Shown in pieces: positions 1 to 8,891 of a DNA stretch of 44,498 nucleotides. The stretch covers positions 1 to 44,498 of the forward strand of contig JAAFIK010000039.1 of assembly GCA_013298665.1 (NCBI GenBank), given 5' to 3'. Both the position numbers and the translations under genes were made by a program. The stretch comes from Chitinophagales bacterium (GTDB lineage Bacteria > Bacteroidota > Bacteroidia > Chitinophagales > Chitinophagaceae). The notes beneath the pieces are model-generated. The model saw nothing but the letters and a program-made list of their open reading frames with translations. It ran no database searches and had not been told where the DNA came from. Every line of letters begins with the position of its first letter. Position 1 is the stretch's first letter.

Positions 1-1124
1 TATAAAACCGCTTCCGGGTATGCTTCCATGATTTCCCTGATGGCAAACAACGCAGCATCCACCATCACAATTTTATCCCGCCCCGGTGGCGTACGCACGC
101 CTTTTTCTTCCTGTACAACCACGGGTGCAAAAACATGCTGTTCCACCGTGGCAGGATCCGGTTCGGGTGCTGCTACCGCTTCTGTAAATTGTGCCGCTGC
201 ATAGGCAACCGCTTCCGCATTGATCATATCCAGCCGCTCCTGTGGTACACCATTTGCCAGCAGTTGCTGCTCCAGCTTCAGGATCGGGTCATCTGCACTA
301 TGGATAGCCAGATCGTCGGCCGTACGGTAAAATTCCTTACGTACACCACTGGTATGGTGTCCCAGCAAGGGCACTGCAGCATGCACCAGTACCGGGTGTT
401 GCTGCGCACGCACTTCATCCACTACGGCCTTCATCACCGCATAACTCTGTACAAAATCACTCCCGTCAACACTTACCCGGTTTATGCCGGTAAAACCAGC
501 AACATATTCGTACGCCGTCATACTACGCGCCTCTGCGGCACTCACACTGATGCCCCACTGGTTATCCTGCACTAAGTAAATGATAGGCAACTGCTTTAAG
601 GCCGCAAATTGGAGCGCCTCGCTCACTTCTCCTTCAGTAACACTCGCGTCTCCCAGTGAACAGATGACCACAGGCCGCTCCCCTGCCGGCCCCTTAACGT
701 ACCTGTCCGAACCCATGACATCCAGGTATTGTAAGCCCTGCGCAATACCTGTAGTGGGTATCACCTGCATGCCTGTAGCGCTGCTCTGGTGGATGATGGT
801 GGGCTTATCCGTACCCCGGTAATTGGGATGTGAGTAGTATTCGCGGCCCCCCGTAAAGCCGTCATTCCCTTTGGCCAGCAGTTGCAGCATCAGTTGATAA
901 GGCGTGAACCCAAGTCCTAATAATATGCTCTCATCGCGGTAGTAGGGACTGATATAATCGCAGGGCAGCAACTGGAAGGCCGTAGCGAGCTGTATCGCTT
1001 CATGGCCACGGCTGGTAGAATGTACATAACGGCATACCTGCCGGTTGTTTTCGTAGGTAACAGCCATAGCCCTGGCCGTACACATCAGGCGCCAGGCCTG
1101 TAAAAGAGTTTGTTCAGCAATCAT
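1..1124 (-). CDS. 2-oxoacid dehydrogenase E1 component, alpha part (probably alpha-beta fusion), partial
   Basis: This is a thiamine-diphosphate dehydrogenase E1 of the pyruvate/branched-chain 2-oxoacid type, which decarboxylates a 2-oxoacid and passes the acyl group to the lipoyl E2. The ATG is at 1124 and 374 codons are visible before the window edge cuts the gene. The alpha-type thiamine-binding motif is visible as GDASVTEGE at residues 158-166 followed by DNQWGIS at 187-193. After the alpha domain and a linker, the last visible residues (IVMVDAALFAIREIM) look like the start of the beta (transketolase pyrimidine) domain. The gene is therefore probably the single-chain alpha-beta fusion common in Bacteroidota. 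Which oxoacid it uses cannot be decided from this piece. It is transcribed away from the neighbouring fumarylacetoacetate-hydrolase gene's terminator and appears to be separate from it. Confidence 0.85.
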   Translation of the reverse strand, partial: MIAEQTLLQAWRLMCTARAMAVTYENNRQVCRYVHSTSRGHEAIQLATAFQLLPCDYISPYYRDESILLGLGFTPYQLMLQLLAKGNDGFTGGREYYSHPNYRGTDKPTIIHQSSATGMQVIPTTGIAQGLQYLDVMGSDRYVKGPAGERPVVICSLGDASVTEGEVSEALQFAALKQLPIIYLVQDNQWGISVSAAEARSMTAYEYVAGFTGINRVSVDGSDFVQSYAVMKAVVDEVRAQQHPVLVHAAVPLLGHHTSGVRKEFYRTADDLAIHSADDPILKLEQQLLANGVPQERLDMINAEAVAYAAAQFTEAVAAPEPDPATVEQHVFAPVVVQEEKGVRTPPGRDKIVMVDAALFAIREIMEAYPEAVL

Positions 1125-1245
1125 GTTGAATAGTAAATCGGCTGCAAAGTATAAAATATTACGCTCCCGGCGTTGGCTGGTATGCCATTTATTTGCCCCG
1201 AATACAAAAAGAATTATAAGAGTCCGTGCGTAAATGGCGCGGTAC

Positions 1246-1278
1246 AAAAAAACCGCTCTTTCGGGCGGTTGCTTTTTT
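1246..1278. terminator. Bidirectional intrinsic terminator
   Basis: The stem AACCGC (1251-1256) pairs with GCGGTT (1265-1270), and two more pairs extend it over a TTTC loop. A-rich sequence lies on the left and a run of six T on the right (1273-1278). Read on the minus strand it lies immediately after the stop codon of the fumarylacetoacetate-hydrolase family gene, whose message it should end. Confidence 0.8.
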
Positions 1279-1888
1279 ATTTTACATCCATCGTAAGCAG
1301 CATTCCATCCTCGATAAACCCTTCCAGTTCATCGCCCACCACACATTCACCCACACCCGCAGGTGTGCCCGTAAAAATGAGGTCGCCGATGTTCAGCGAA
1401 AAGTAATTGGAAATATGCGATACAATCGAATCAAAACTGAAGATCATTTTACCCGAATTACCCTGTTGCACCAATTCCTTGTTCTTGTAGAGACAAAAAT
1501 TTATATTCTTTTTGTTCAGCGCAGGCGTAATATCCATAAAGCGCCCCACAGCAGCAGAGTTATCAAAGGCTTTTGCTTTTTCCCAGGGCAATCCCTTCGA
1601 TTTCAGCTCTTCCTGTATATCCCGGGCGGTAAAGTCGATCCCTACCGTAATGGCGTTGTAGTAATTACCCGCAAACCGCTCAGGAATATATTTACCGTTT
1701 TTGGACACCCTGAGTACCAGTTCACATTCATAATGCAATTCATTCGTGAATTCAGGGTAATAGAATGGTGTATGTCCCTGAAGCAACGCGCTCTTGGGTT
1801 TCATAAAGATCACCGGTTCGTCTGGTATATCATTTCCTAATTCCTTCGCATGATCTGCGTAATTTCTTCCTATACAAATTATCTTCAT
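1277..1888 (-). CDS. Fumarylacetoacetate hydrolase family protein
   Basis: This 203-residue single-domain enzyme belongs to the FAH/2-hydroxyhepta-2,4-diene-1,7-dioate isomerase family, whose members hydrolyse or decarboxylate oxo-acid C-C bonds with a divalent metal (acylpyruvase-like in the short forms). The N-terminus MKIICIGRNYADHAKEL is typical of the family. The metal ligands are visible as Glu54-x-Glu56 (in HYECELVL) and Asp85 (in TVGIDFTARD), and the family signature FTGTPAGVG lies near the C-terminus. I take the ATG at 1888. The frame stays open upstream to 1957, but those residues do not match the family start. The exact substrate is unknown. It is separated from pth by 79 bases on the same strand and may share its transcript. 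Confidence 0.85.
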   Translation of the reverse strand: MKIICIGRNYADHAKELGNDIPDEPVIFMKPKSALLQGHTPFYYPEFTNELHYECELVLRVSKNGKYIPERFAGNYYNAITVGIDFTARDIQEELKSKGLPWEKAKAFDNSAAVGRFMDITPALNKKNINFCLYKNKELVQQGNSGKMIFSFDSIVSHISNYFSLNIGDLIFTGTPAGVGECVVGDELEGFIEDGMLLTMDVK

Positions 1889-1967
1889 AGCAAAGTCAGT
1901 TTTGCTTGGCAGTTGGTTATTTTCAACGAAAGTAATCAAATAGACTAAAAAAAACAATTATCCACAA

Positions 1968-2549
1968 TTACGCTGCTGTAAATACGAGGTTATTCACCTG
2001 GTTCATGGTACGCTCTAACCCTGCAGCAGCAAAGGACTCAATAGCATCTGCACATTTATCAATTTTAATGCGCACCAGCGGCAGTTCATCATTCCGCCAT
2101 TTGCCCAGCACAAAATCAGCCTGCATCCCCTTCGGAAACTGGTTGCCGATACCAAAGCGGAGACGGGGATACTGATCCGTACCCAGCGTAGCCTGTATGT
2201 CTTTCAGACCATTGTGCCCAGCCGGCGAACCCGACCCGCGTAAACGGATCCTGTCGAGGGGCAGCGCAAGTTCATCTACAATGGTCAGGGTTTGATCAAG
2301 TGCTATTTTTTCTTTGTCCAACCAGTATTTGAACGCTTTTCCGCTCAGGTTCATATACGTTGTGGGACAAATACAGATAAATGTCTTACCCTTCCACTTC
2401 ACTTCGGCACGATAGGCCAGACGTTCCTGGCTGAAACTACCCCCATGACGGGCTACAAAGGCATATACAACATCAAAACCGATATTGTGACGGGTATTGG
2501 CATACTCATTTCCCGCATTACCCAAACCAACAATGAGGTATTTGCTCAT
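1968..2549 (-). CDS. pth: Peptidyl-tRNA hydrolase
   Basis: Pth releases tRNA from peptidyl-tRNA that drops off ribosomes. The protein has 193 residues, the normal length of bacterial Pth. The signature GLGNAGNEYANTRHNIGF holds the substrate-binding Asn11 and catalytic His21. The downstream blocks CPTTYMNLSG and GSGSPAGHNGLK are also present, carrying the conserved Asn and the Gly-rich RNA-contact loop. The start is the ATG at 2549, supported by a promoter 5 bases upstream. It is divergent from rpsA, so two translation genes share this intergenic region. Confidence 0.97.
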   Translation of the reverse strand: MSKYLIVGLGNAGNEYANTRHNIGFDVVYAFVARHGGSFSQERLAYRAEVKWKGKTFICICPTTYMNLSGKAFKYWLDKEKIALDQTLTIVDELALPLDRIRLRGSGSPAGHNGLKDIQATLGTDQYPRLRFGIGNQFPKGMQADFVLGKWRNDELPLVRIKIDKCADAIESFAAAGLERTMNQVNNLVFTAA

Positions 2550-2553
2550 GGGG

Positions 2554-2584
2554 CGAAGATAAAAGAAGGAAAACGGATTACAAA
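2554..2584 (-). promoter_or_regulatory. Bacteroidota-type promoter of pth
   Basis: On the minus strand, TTTG (2581-2584) is followed after exactly 19 bases by TATCTTCG (2554-2561). This is one mismatch from the Bacteroidota -7 box TAnnTTTG, and the spacing is canonical. The box ends 4 bases before the pth ATG, so the leader would be very short. Confidence 0.55.
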
Positions 2585-2640
2585 GCCGGAAAAAACCCCT
2601 TTCAGCCGCTTACACCAGACACCCGGCAACATTTGTTGAC

Positions 2641-2664
2641 AAAAGCCCGGAAAACAGGGCTTTT
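2641..2664. other. Perfect 8-bp hairpin in the pth-rpsA divergent region
   Basis: AAAAGCCC (2641-2648) and GGGCTTTT (2657-2664) form a perfect inverted repeat with an 8-base loop. It resembles a small terminator in both directions, but no gene ends here. It lies just upstream of the rpsA -7 box, so an operator or an insulator between divergent promoters is possible. Confidence 0.4.
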
Positions 2665-2690
2665 GTGCGTAAAATATGGATTATTAGCGT

Positions 2691-2698
2691 TACCTTTG
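2691..2698 (+). promoter_or_regulatory. Candidate -7 box of rpsA
   Basis: TACCTTTG fits TAnnTTTG and lies 33 bases before the rpsA ATG. No TTG lies at the usual 19-20 base distance upstream; the nearest TTTG (2662-2665) is 25 bases away. The call therefore rests on the -7 box alone. Confidence 0.35.
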
Positions 2699-2731
2699 CC
2701 CTCCCAAATTTAAACCAATTGGGATTTTATC

Positions 2732-4717
2732 ATGTTCACAAAATTTTTAACAAAACAACTAAACGCAGATGCAGGTGAGACTGCGGGAGCACCGGCAGAA
2801 GTACCTGCTGCTGAGCCTGTAGCTGCTGCGACAACAAATGAACCTGCCGCAACTGTTGCACCAACAGTTGAGCCTGTAGTTGCTGCCGCTCCGGCAGTTG
2901 AGCCCGCAAAGGCCAGTCCGCACGACGATTTTGACTGGAGTGTAGACAAACGCAACGTAACGTATTACAATGCTGAAGAAAAAGCAAAGTACGACAGCGT
3001 GTATGAAAACACATTCCGCCAGATCAATGATGGCGAAATGATACAGGCAACCATCGAAGCCCTCACCAAAACCGATGCAGTAGTCAATATCGGCTTCAAA
3101 AGTGATGGCTTGATCTCGCTGAATGAATTCCGCGATATTCCCGGTGGTATTAAAGTAGGTGACCTCGTGGAAGTAATGGTTGTGGAAAAAGAAGACCGCG
3201 ATGGCAACCTTCACCTGAGCCGCAAACAAGCCCGCACCAGCAGGGCATGGGAGCGTATCATGGAAGTACACAAAACCGGTGAAATCGTTACCGGCCAGGT
3301 AACCAGCAAAACCAAAGGTGGTCTTATCGTTGACGTATTCGGTATGGAAACCTTCCTGCCAGGATCACAGATCGACGTGAAACCCGTTACCGATTACGAT
3401 CAGTTTGTAGGTAAAACCATGGAATTTAAAGTGGTGAAGATCAACGAAGCCATCAAAAATGCCGTGGTGTCGCACAAAGCACTGATCGAAAGCGATATCG
3501 AAGCACAACGTGCTGAAATCATGGGCAAACTCGAAAAAGGCCAGGTTCTCGAAGGAACCATCAAGAACATCACCGACTTCGGTGCGTTTCTTGACCTCGG
3601 CGGCTTAGACGGTCTGCTCTATATCACCGACATCAGTTGGGGACGGATCAACCATCCAAGTGAAGTACTCAAACTCGATCAGAAACTGAACGTGGTGGTA
3701 CTCGACTTTGATGATGATAAAAAACGCATCAGCCTTGGTCTGAAACAACTCACCCCCCATCCATGGGATACCCTGCACGAAACCATCAAAGAAGGTGAGA
3801 TCGTAAAAGGTAAAGTGGTGAATATTGAAGACTATGGTGCATTCCTTGAAATCATGCCCGGCGTGGAAGGCCTGGTACACGTAAGTGAAATTACATGGGC
3901 CAATACGCCTATCAACGCCAAAGAGTTCTTTAAACTCAACGACGAGCATGAAGCCAAAGTGGTAACACTTGATAAAGATACCCGTAAGATGAGTTTGTCG
4001 ATCAAGCAAATGACCGGCGATCCATGGGGTGATATCGAAGTTAAATTCCCTCAAGGCAGTAAGCACAATGGTGTGGTAAAGAACATTACCCCTTATGGCG
4101 TATTTGTGGAACTCGCAACCGGTATTGGTGGTATGATCCACATCAGCGACCTGAGCTGGCTTAAGCGCTTCAATAACCCCAACGAATACACAAAAGTGGG
4201 CAACAATATCGAAGTCGTGATCATGCACATCGATAAAGACAGCCGTAAACTCCAGTTGGGTCACAAACAAATTGAAGAAGATCCCTGGAATACCCTCGCC
4301 GATACCTTCCCCGTTGGAAGTATTCATGAGGGTACTGTTACCAGGAAAGACGATAAGGGTGCCGTGGTACAACTCCCTTATGGCCTGGAAGGTTTTGCAC
4401 CAGCACGTCACCTGCACAAGGAAGATGGCACCACCATCACTGCGGATACACACGACCGCTTTATGGTGATCGAGTTCGACCGCAACGACAAACGCATCGT
4501 ACTCAGCCATACCCGCCTGTGGGAAGCAGCTAAAGAAGAAGAAAAGCAAATCCTGCGCAAGGAAGCACACGCCGACGCAGAATCAACCAAAAAAGCAGTA
4601 AAGAATATCCAGAACAAAGTGGAAAAATCCACACTGGGTGACCTGAGTGCACTGGCTGATCTGAAGAAGAAGTTTGAAGGCGGTGAAGCTGCGGCAGGTG
4701 AAGCAAAAGCAGAATAA
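2732..4717 (+). CDS. rpsA: 30S ribosomal protein S1
   Basis: S1 binds mRNA at the 30S subunit during initiation. The 661 residues begin with an Ala/Pro/Glu-rich, low-complexity stretch (about residues 10-65), followed by six S1 RNA-binding domains starting near residues 101, 184, 270, 355, 441 and 528. Each domain shows the G-x-x-x-x-G-x-V beta-barrel opening, and the repeats DGLLYITDISW, EGLVHVSEITW and GGMIHISDLSW mark domains 3-5. The C-terminus is Lys/Glu/Ala-rich. The Ala/Pro N-terminal extension is typical of Bacteroidota S1. Weak Shine-Dalgarno sites across the window fit the phylum's reliance on other start-site recognition. A strong terminator follows, so the gene is monocistronic. 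Confidence 0.95.
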   Translation: MFTKFLTKQLNADAGETAGAPAEVPAAEPVAAATTNEPAATVAPTVEPVVAAAPAVEPAKASPHDDFDWSVDKRNVTYYNAEEKAKYDSVYENTFRQINDGEMIQATIEALTKTDAVVNIGFKSDGLISLNEFRDIPGGIKVGDLVEVMVVEKEDRDGNLHLSRKQARTSRAWERIMEVHKTGEIVTGQVTSKTKGGLIVDVFGMETFLPGSQIDVKPVTDYDQFVGKTMEFKVVKINEAIKNAVVSHKALIESDIEAQRAEIMGKLEKGQVLEGTIKNITDFGAFLDLGGLDGLLYITDISWGRINHPSEVLKLDQKLNVVVLDFDDDKKRISLGLKQLTPHPWDTLHETIKEGEIVKGKVVNIEDYGAFLEIMPGVEGLVHVSEITWANTPINAKEFFKLNDEHEAKVVTLDKDTRKMSLSIKQMTGDPWGDIEVKFPQGSKHNGVVKNITPYGVFVELATGIGGMIHISDLSWLKRFNNPNEYTKVGNNIEVVIMHIDKDSRKLQLGHKQIEEDPWNTLADTFPVGSIHEGTVTRKDDKGAVVQLPYGLEGFAPARHLHKEDGTTITADTHDRFMVIEFDRNDKRIVLSHTRLWEAAKEEEKQILRKEAHADAESTKKAVKNIQNKVEKSTLGDLSALADLKKKFEGGEAAAGEAKAE

Positions 4718-4737
4718 TACAAATGTGTTGATACTTA

Positions 4738-4763
4738 CCCCTGCCAGCCGGCAGGGGTTTTTT
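4738..4763 (+). terminator. Rho-independent terminator of rpsA
   Basis: CCCCTGCC (4738-4745), loop AGCC, GGCAGGGG (4750-4757) and then six T (4758-4763). The 8-bp G/C-rich stem with a U-tract starts 20 bases after the rpsA stop. Confidence 0.92.
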
Positions 4764-4870
4764 ATGCCCCTGACCGCCATTAATACCCCAAAAACAGGCA
4801 TTGGTACGCTCATCAGTACAGTTGGTACATTTTCTATTGCCATTCCTGCTGCTTATACGGATATTTAACC

Positions 4871-5911
4871 ATGAGAACCAGGAAGCTTTTTTTCCTTTTA
4901 TTCTGGATATCGTACTATGTCATAGACCTTTATCTTGAATACCTCGCCTATTCAGATGAGGTACCCCTCCGTCTGCGCCTTTACCAGGCCGCCACAGGTG
5001 TTGGTTTTTCGATGATCCCCAAAATGCTGCTGGGTTGGGTACTTCTTCAAATACTGATCACTAAAGAACTCCCGAAAAAAATCCATCCCGTCTTTACAAC
5101 CTTACTCATCTCAGCAGTCGTATTGGTTGTGCTGCTCTTTTACCGCGCATTGTTTTATTACTTTGTAAGCCCGGTATTGTTTCACCGCACACTCAGAGCA
5201 GGTTTCATCAACCTCAGCGCACTCAATATCACTTTCTTTGATATGATCGGGCCTGTAACCGTACTCATCATCCTGGAATATTACCATATTTCCCAAAAGG
5301 CAAAGGAAAGGGCCATGTTGTTCGAGAAAGAAAAAATCATTTCTGAACTGAAGTTTTTAAAATCGCAGATCAACCCCCATTTTTTATTCAATACCCTCAA
5401 TAACATTTATGCACTGGCCAGAAAGCAGGCACCGCAAACACCGGATGTGGTAATGCGGCTTTCAAAACTGCTCCGCTTCATGCTCTACGAGTCGGGCAAA
5501 AAAACCATCAGCATCAGCGAGGAAATAAAAGTACTTGAAGATTATACCGAGCTCGAACGGATACGGCATGGCCATAAACTCGCCCTCGTCTTTCATAAAG
5601 CAATAGACGACCCCGGGCTGCAGATAGCACCCCTGATCCTGCTCCCCTTTATTGAAAATGCGTTCAAACATGGGGCGGGGGAAAGCAGGCATAATGCCTT
5701 TATCAACATACAACTTCTGGTAAACAAGGGAGAACTCTCTTTTACCGTAGAAAACTCCAACGAAGCCACCGGACAGGAAGCAGTGCCGCAAAAGGGTATC
5801 GGGCTGCAGAATGTGCAAAGGCAACTGGCCCTGCTTTACCCCACTCACCAGTTGACCATTACACATACCTCCGGCACATTCGCCATCATTTTACAACTCA
5901 AACTCATGTAA
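4871..5911 (+). CDS. LytS/YehU-type sensor histidine kinase
   Basis: This 346-residue membrane kinase has about four predicted membrane helices in the first 150 residues, starting at KLFFLLFWISYYVIDLYLEY. A short linker leads to the His_kinase (LytS-type) domain. The phospho-acceptor is His170 in LKSQINPHFLFNTLNNIY. The N-box is PLILLPFIENAFKHG (about 255-268), and a glycine-rich GIGLQNVQRQL segment closes the ATP-binding domain. No periplasmic sensor domain is visible, so the signal is probably sensed within or near the membrane. The stop codon is directly followed by the ATG of the LytTR regulator, so the two are translationally coupled and form one two-component system. The target genes are not evident nearby. 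Confidence 0.93.
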   Translation: MRTRKLFFLLFWISYYVIDLYLEYLAYSDEVPLRLRLYQAATGVGFSMIPKMLLGWVLLQILITKELPKKIHPVFTTLLISAVVLVVLLFYRALFYYFVSPVLFHRTLRAGFINLSALNITFFDMIGPVTVLIILEYYHISQKAKERAMLFEKEKIISELKFLKSQINPHFLFNTLNNIYALARKQAPQTPDVVMRLSKLLRFMLYESGKKTISISEEIKVLEDYTELERIRHGHKLALVFHKAIDDPGLQIAPLILLPFIENAFKHGAGESRHNAFINIQLLVNKGELSFTVENSNEATGQEAVPQKGIGLQNVQRQLALLYPTHQLTITHTSGTFAIILQLKLM

Positions 5912-6610
5912 ATGGAAAAGCTGCAGTGCGTGATTATTGAAGATGAGCCATTGGCTGCCGAAGTACTGAAAGATTACATCAGCCAGGTTCCCTTTCTTGA
6001 AGCCGATGTGCATTTTGCCGATGCCATCAGTGCAATGGCCTATTTAAAAAACCATAAGGCCGATATCATTTTTCTCGACATCCACCTGCCCAAACTCAAA
6101 GGCAATGCTTTTGCAAAAATGCTGGAACCCACCGCTGCCATCATTTTTACAACGGCTTATCATGAGTACGCTCTGGAAGGCTTTGAGCTGAACGCGGTTG
6201 ATTACCTCCTCAAGCCCATAGAGTTCAGCCGCTTTATACAGGCGGTCAACAAAGCCGCCACCCGGCAGCAGCAGGCAAAAACACCATCGCCGGAAATCGG
6301 GAAGAACGGGCTTTTTGTGAGCAGCAATAAAAAAAGGGTGCGGGTAAATTATGCGGATATTCTGTACATTGAAAGCCTGAAAGAATACGTAAAGATCCAT
6401 ACCGGCAATGGCAAATGGCTGCTCACCAAACTGCAACTGGGTCAGTTGGAAACACAGCTTCCGGGCGACTTTGTCCGTATCCATCGCTCCTACATCGTAT
6501 CCCGGTCACGCATTGATGCCTATTCAGCCATAGAGGTTGAAATCGGCAAAGCAAAATTACCCATTGGCAGAAATTACCGGGAACTCCTCCTGTCGAAGAT
6601 TGAACAATAA
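5912..6610 (+). CDS. LytTR-family response regulator
   Basis: The protein has 232 residues. An N-terminal receiver domain carries the acidic pocket E10-D11, the phospho-acceptor Asp56 in DIIFLDIHLP, a T/Y switch (FTTAYHEYALEGF) and the conserved Lys in YLLKPIEF. A C-terminal LytTR DNA-binding domain (about 130-230) carries ILYIESLKEYVKIHT and FVRIHRSYIVS. It starts on the base after the kinase stop codon, which fixes the start. LytTR proteins bind pairs of short direct repeats. I did not find a convincing pair upstream of this operon. Confidence 0.93.
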   Translation: MEKLQCVIIEDEPLAAEVLKDYISQVPFLEADVHFADAISAMAYLKNHKADIIFLDIHLPKLKGNAFAKMLEPTAAIIFTTAYHEYALEGFELNAVDYLLKPIEFSRFIQAVNKAATRQQQAKTPSPEIGKNGLFVSSNKKRVRVNYADILYIESLKEYVKIHTGNGKWLLTKLQLGQLETQLPGDFVRIHRSYIVSRSRIDAYSAIEVEIGKAKLPIGRNYRELLLSKIEQ

Positions 6611-7050
6611 ACCGGTTGGCATTCATACACCCCGCAAGGCTTTCCGTTTACCTAAAAAGGCTGTTGATTGAATTGTACACAGCAAATGATCACTCATACA
6701 ATAACTTTATTATACAAAGTACGATACCCGCAATGGCCAACACCATCCAAAGACCTGCCTGGTATCAATTATCGGGGATGCACTGAAACACTGATGTTTA
6801 CGGATAAAAAAATCGCTTAAGCAAACATATGGCAGGCTGTTGCTGCACATGAACGGCAGAATAACGGACAAACAGGATGAATGAAGCTACCGGGATAAAC
6901 GCACTGGCCGATATGCAGATATTGCCGGAAATCATTACAGGCAGTCTCAGTTGCCAGCAAGCCCATTCCGGGTACGCACTTCAATACCAATCGTGCTGTA
7001 CAGGTGCGGTTGGTATTTTTTTCAGCAGACAACATCATTTACCGCTGCCA
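6611..7050. other. Gene-free interval between convergent genes
   Basis: These 440 bases separate the LytTR regulator from the convergent CoA-transferase B gene. Short open frames on both strands lack recognisable composition, and one merely runs into the antisense of the transferase. I see no strong terminator, tRNA or repeat. Confidence 0.5.
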
Positions 7051-7710
7051 TTAGCCGAATACCATTTCCGGTATTTCACCGCGTACCACCAGTCGGCCTG
7101 CTGTTTTAGCCTGTATTTCATCCACACTTACCCCGGGTGCGCGTTCCAGCAGCAGGAATCCTTCATCGGTAATATCCATCAGCGCGAGGTCGGTCAGTAC
7201 TTTTTTAACACAGCGCACACCGGTGAGCGGTAAGCTGCACGCCGGCAGTAACTTGGACTCCCCTTTGGGGTTGGTATGCATCATGGCCACGATAATGTTT
7301 TTTGCACTGGCCACCAGGTCCATCGCCCCACCCATTCCCTTCACCATTTTACCCGGTATCTTCCAGTTGGCAATATCACCCGTGTCGCTCACTTCCATCG
7401 CACCCAGTACGGTGAGGTCAACCTTACCCGCACGGATCATTCCAAAGCTCATGGCACTGTCGAAAAAAGACGAACCCGGAATGGTGGTAATCGTTTGTTT
7501 ACCTGCATTGATCAGATCCGGATCCTCCTTGCCTGCTTCAGGAAAAGGCCCCATGCCCAGCAAGCCGTTTTCACTTTGCAATACCACGTTGATCCCGGCA
7601 GGTATATAGTTGGCCACCAGCGTCGGAATGCCGATACCGAGGTTCACATAATACCCATCTTTCAGCTCCCGGGCTATGCGTTGTGCAATCTGATTTTTAT
7701 CAATAGCCAT
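7051..7710 (-). CDS. scoB: 3-oxoacid CoA-transferase subunit B
   Basis: This is the B (beta) subunit of a succinyl-CoA:3-oxoacid/acetoacetate CoA-transferase, which moves CoA between succinyl-CoA or acetyl-CoA and a 3-oxoacid in ketone-body or butyrate/leucine catabolism. It has 219 residues from the ATG at 7710, a usual length. An in-frame TTG three codons upstream is less likely. The signature SENGLLGMG contains the catalytic Glu47 that forms the covalent CoA thioester. The N-terminal GYYVNLGIGIPTLVAN is also typical. Subunit A lies 52 bases upstream on the same strand. The natural substrate cannot be fixed from sequence. Confidence 0.93.
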   Translation of the reverse strand: MAIDKNQIAQRIARELKDGYYVNLGIGIPTLVANYIPAGINVVLQSENGLLGMGPFPEAGKEDPDLINAGKQTITTIPGSSFFDSAMSFGMIRAGKVDLTVLGAMEVSDTGDIANWKIPGKMVKGMGGAMDLVASAKNIIVAMMHTNPKGESKLLPACSLPLTGVRCVKKVLTDLALMDITDEGFLLLERAPGVSVDEIQAKTAGRLVVRGEIPEMVFG

Positions 7711-7762
7711 GACAGACAATTATTGGTTTGTAAGTGATTGATGCCGCTCAAACCGGGCAAAA

Positions 7763-8461
7763 TTATTTTTTTGAAAGTACAGTTCGCTGTTCAATCCGTT
7801 TTTCATAATCCTTCCCCTGGAAAATACGGTGTACATAAATACCCGGTGTATGGATCATATTCGGATCAAGTTCACCAGCCGGTACCAGCTCCTCCACCTC
7901 TGCAATCGTAATCTTTCCCGCCATGGCCATCAGCGGGTTGAAATTTCTTGCCGTGTCTTTATAGATCAGGTTTCCCATGGTATCGCCCTTCCACGCTTTT
8001 ACGATGGCGAAGTCGGCTTCAAATGCGTACTCAAGCAGGTAATCCTTACCATTGAAACGCCGGGTCTCCTTGCCTGTCGCCACTTCCGTTCCCACACCTG
8101 CGGGTGTAAATATGGCCGGCATACCATAGCCCGCTGCCATACAGCGGGTGGCCAGGGTACCCTGCGGAATCAGTTCCACTTCCAGTTCGCCACTCAGGAG
8201 TTGCCGCTCAAACTCCGCATTTTCTCCAACATAGGAAGAGATCATTTTCTTCACCTGCTGCTGCATCAGCATGAGGCCGATGCCAAAATCATCCACACCT
8301 GCATTGTTCGAAATACAGGTAAGTCCCGTGACACGCTTCTTTACCAGGGCGCTGATACAGTTTTCAGGAATACCGCAAAGGCCAAAACCACCCAGCATCA
8401 GGACGGCTCCATCCGGAATATCGCGTATTGCCTCTTCGGCACCTGTACAAATCTTATTCAT
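7763..8461 (-). CDS. scoA: 3-oxoacid CoA-transferase subunit A
   Basis: This is the A (alpha) subunit partnering the B subunit just downstream. From the ATG at 8461 it has 232 residues, starting MNKICTGAEEAIRDIPDG as usual for ScoA. The frame stays open upstream to a TTG at 8524, but that would add a non-conserved Asn/Thr-rich tail and overlap the previous gene. The glycine-rich GGFGLCGIPE (24-33) and the CISNNAGVDDFGIG block are family signatures. It lies 46 bases after the DUF4296 gene in the same direction, so it may be the distal part of the bamD-rpoZ-coaBC gene string. That is an unusual association for this enzyme. Confidence 0.93.
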   Translation of the reverse strand: MNKICTGAEEAIRDIPDGAVLMLGGFGLCGIPENCISALVKKRVTGLTCISNNAGVDDFGIGLMLMQQQVKKMISSYVGENAEFERQLLSGELEVELIPQGTLATRCMAAGYGMPAIFTPAGVGTEVATGKETRRFNGKDYLLEYAFEADFAIVKAWKGDTMGNLIYKDTARNFNPLMAMAGKITIAEVEELVPAGELDPNMIHTPGIYVHRIFQGKDYEKRIEQRTVLSKK

Positions 8462-8507
8462 CAGTTGAGTATTGTCTGTGTTATTCGTGAGTGGTGTCAG
8501 GATATTG

Positions 8508-8891
8508 TTATTGTTCCCTGTCAATCTTCAGTCCGCCACTGTTGCTGCCTGTATCCACCCTGCTCTTCCGGCGCCCCACCCTTGCCGTAATCGTATCTAA
8601 AAGTGCCTTCATCAGGTCTGGTTTCTGCAGGTAGTAATCAAAACTTTTCTGGTAGGCTTCCCTGGTGGTCTGGTGAATCATAAATACCTGTTGCTGCAGT
8701 TTGGCATTTTCAAGCGTATCATCCTTTGAGGAATCCCTGGCAATATAGTCTGTACTGTACACATCCGCCCTTACCATATCCCACACCACAGCCTGCATAT
8801 CATCCGGCTTCAGTATCCCCGAAGGCACTTTCGATCTGCTCCTGCAGGAACAGCAAAGCAATAATGTAAATCCGATGAGCCAGACCCTCAT
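8508..8891 (-). CDS. DUF4296 lipoprotein
   Basis: This small exported lipoprotein has 127 residues. The N-terminus MRVWLIGFTLLLCCSC is a short signal peptide ending in a lipobox cysteine. The mature part carries the DUF4296 pattern: P-x-G-I-L-x-x-x-x-M (KVPSGILKPDDMQAV), then DMVRADVYSTDYI and a helical region ending near the conserved YYLQKPDLMKALLDTI. Function is unknown; the family is restricted to Bacteroidota. The start codon overlaps the stop of the DUF4835 gene (ATGA), which implies translational coupling. Confidence 0.8.
   Translation of the reverse strand: MRVWLIGFTLLLCCSCRSRSKVPSGILKPDDMQAVVWDMVRADVYSTDYIARDSSKDDTLENAKLQQQVFMIHQTTREAYQKSFDYYLQKPDLMKALLDTITARVGRRKSRVDTGSNSGGLKIDREQ

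Noticed and set aside
4764..4868. Short frame between rpsA and the LytS kinase
   Set aside because: Only 34 codons after the terminator, no homology signal, and its upstream extension is antiframe to rpsA.
6877..7233. 118-residue plus-strand open frame
   Set aside because: More than half overlaps the CoA-transferase B gene antisense, and residue composition is not protein-like.
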